NCBI RefSeq assembly: GCF_901709675.1 | Contig: NC_051097.1 | Coordinates: 5,239,039-5,303,038 of the forward strand | Reading direction: 5' to 3' | Source: Syngnathus acus | Taxonomy: Eukaryota; Chordata; Actinopteri; Syngnathiformes; Syngnathidae | DNA: 64,000 nt | In this document: piece after piece, positions 62,341-64,000 of the stretch | Layout of the letters: each line of letters begins with the position of its first letter | How positions within the stretch are numbered: the stretch's first letter is position 1 | Position numbers and translations under genes: made by a program | The notes under the pieces: generated by a model | Database searches by the model: none | The model's input: the letters and a program-made list of their open reading frames with translations, nothing else | What the model was told of the DNA's origin: nothing

Positions 62341-64000
62341 GTTTTAATTCCAAGTGATGAGCATATGGCTGATGGCAAATGAGTTGGAAAGAACATCTAC
62401 ATCTCTCTTCAGTGTTCTTTTTAGTCAAACAGCACCAACAGATTGCCTCAAATGCCAGTCAAACAAGATCCAAAATCAAAGGACAAGCAACCTAACTAGC
62501 ATACAAAAAAAAAAAGCTGATAGTTCGTTACTCGCTCTCGATAGCAAGTTTAAAAGGATGGACTCAGATGCTGGACACCATTCGTACAATTTAATTGTCT
62601 GAAAACAATTCCCCTGGGTTGACCAATTTTCAGTCAAATTCCCAAACCGCCATTTATATTTTCACTCATCACTGACAGATGGATAGACTCAAATGCGTAA
62701 CAGATGAAAAAAAGTTCCTTGTTCTCAAAAAGTTGGTGCAGGTCCATCTGAAAATTCCGTCAAAACATTTACTTTTCAAACTGTCCATCTGTGTCCATGC
62801 TACAATAGATGACACACATCTGGATTCCCTTCTTGCTTGCTGAAGTCCACATTAAACTACATTGTCTTATACATTTTAAATTCAAGTTAGTTTTTTTTGG
62901 TCCAACTCACGTTGTAAAGATCACTAATTAGAGATCCAGAAAGCAGAAGGTGTAAGATGTTGCAGAGGCGGGTAGGAGTCACACACTCCTGTGACACGCG
63001 TGGGCTGTGTGGAGCAGCAATGACAGCGAGAACATCTGAACATGACACGCTTTAACAAGCCACGCACTGAGTACCAAGTCAAGAGGGAGTGGAAATGAAA
63101 AGATAGTGGCTGCTGTCCTTGGTGCTGAAGACAACTTTTGAGTGCAGCTGAGTCCACAAGCCATAACATTAGGTACACCTGAATGAAGAGCTAAATTATT
63201 CTTCCTCGGCTCACATATCTTTGTGAAATCAATTCAGCCATGGGCCAATACGACATTGTGAAGTGCTATAATGCAGAATCTTACATTTCAAATCCAAAAT
63301 GGCATCTCTAGTGAGTTTGTTAAGCACTGTAATGTCTCAGAGTTTGCAAAGGTTTACCTTGACAGAACATTTCTTTCAGCAATCAAATTAGCGTGGAGTT
63401 TCTTCTCGTCTTGACAGCAGTTAAAATAAAAATCAATGAGACGCTCGAATAACTGGAATTTGCAGCGTTAGATAAAGCTACCCATAACTGACATTGATTT
63501 CAAATTTTATCAACTCCAACCCTACCAGCAGATCAAAACACATTTCAAATACTGTCTGCCGTGAAGATTTCACAGCATTATGCTGAACGTGCAGAGATGT
63601 GAATTTCTCGTCAGTGATTTATGAGCAGAATATTTATCATTAATTAGATGCGTAATGGTATGCATGCAGCTAGCTCTTAAATCTAGTTTATTAGTCTTCT
63701 CCAAAAAAAAAAAAATAATCTTGCCTTGAATGTTAAGCTTGAGTGGTCAAAATGTATTTTTCATTAATCGATGCTACAAGTTCTCGTGAGGGTATTCATT
63801 AATTAATTCATAATTCACTGCCAACATTAATATTCATAATGTCATCCATATCTAGGTTTCAACATAAAATAGAATTATGGCGTATAAATATATGCTGATG
63901 TAAGTAGTATTTGTTTGACCAAGACAAATAAAGAATTTAAATAAGAATCTCGGGTCCCCACAAAAATTACTTAGATTGTTTATTTGTAATTTTTAAGGCT
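62341..64000. other. Flank upstream of brinp1
   Basis: AT-rich sequence beyond the promoter-like region. It has no ORF with a recognisable domain and no RNA gene. The end (about 63.6-63.86 kb) is dense in TAATTA/ATTAAT motifs and could be a distal regulatory block; otherwise nothing stands out. Confidence 0.5.

Noticed and set aside
1-64000. CRISPR arrays, operons, phage or plasmid modules
   Set aside because: No regularly spaced repeats, Shine-Dalgarno-led gene clusters or long intact ORFs. The sequence is animal intronic DNA.

Overview
This window reads as vertebrate nuclear DNA, most likely from a teleost fish. It is AT-rich and intron-dominated, with GT-AG splice sites and interspersed repeats of kinds familiar from fish genomes. 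No bacterial, viral or plasmid gene organisation is visible. I lean towards a percomorph fish from the repeat content, but I cannot name a species.

One gene explains almost all recognisable coding sequence: brinp1 (BMP/retinoic acid-inducible neural-specific protein 1, formerly DBC1/FAM5A), on the minus strand. Its first four coding exons lie at 42569-42352, 23662-23472, 15466-15297 and 1736-1631. They join in phase to give residues 1-228 plus one base of codon 229: a signal peptide, the conserved region after it, and the first part of the MACPF domain. The rest of the gene lies below coordinate 1. A probable non-coding first exon ends at 61734 in a strong GTGAGT donor, with a GC-richer, polypurine/polypyrimidine promoter-like region behind it (about 61.9-62.3 kb). 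Approximate intron sizes are 19.1, 18.7, 8.0 and 13.6 kb.

Layout from low to high coordinates: intron 5 fragment (1-1630); exon 5; intron 4 (1737-15296), with a diverged tandem array interrupted by a hairpin MITE pair and one TA-flanked MITE; exon 4; intron 3 (15467-23471), with three MITEs of the same family; exon 3; intron 2 (23663-42351), mostly unique sequence with a LINE 3' tail; exon 2 with the start codon; intron 1 (42620-61733), with one more MITE, a LINE reverse-transcriptase fragment, fish interspersed repeats, an ATGA tetranucleotide array and an unexplained ORF open on both strands near 51.4-51.8 kb; exon 1 and promoter; and about 1.7 kb of upstream flank.

I found no undescribed multi-gene system. 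The points most worth checking are the upstream ORFs in the predicted brinp1 leader, one of which ends exactly at the exon 1 donor. Next are the two related MITE subfamilies with reiterated subterminal motifs, the inverted pair of exactly matching 70-bp hairpin elements at 4280-4579, the non-consensus donor of exon 4, and the double-strand ORF at 51.4 kb.
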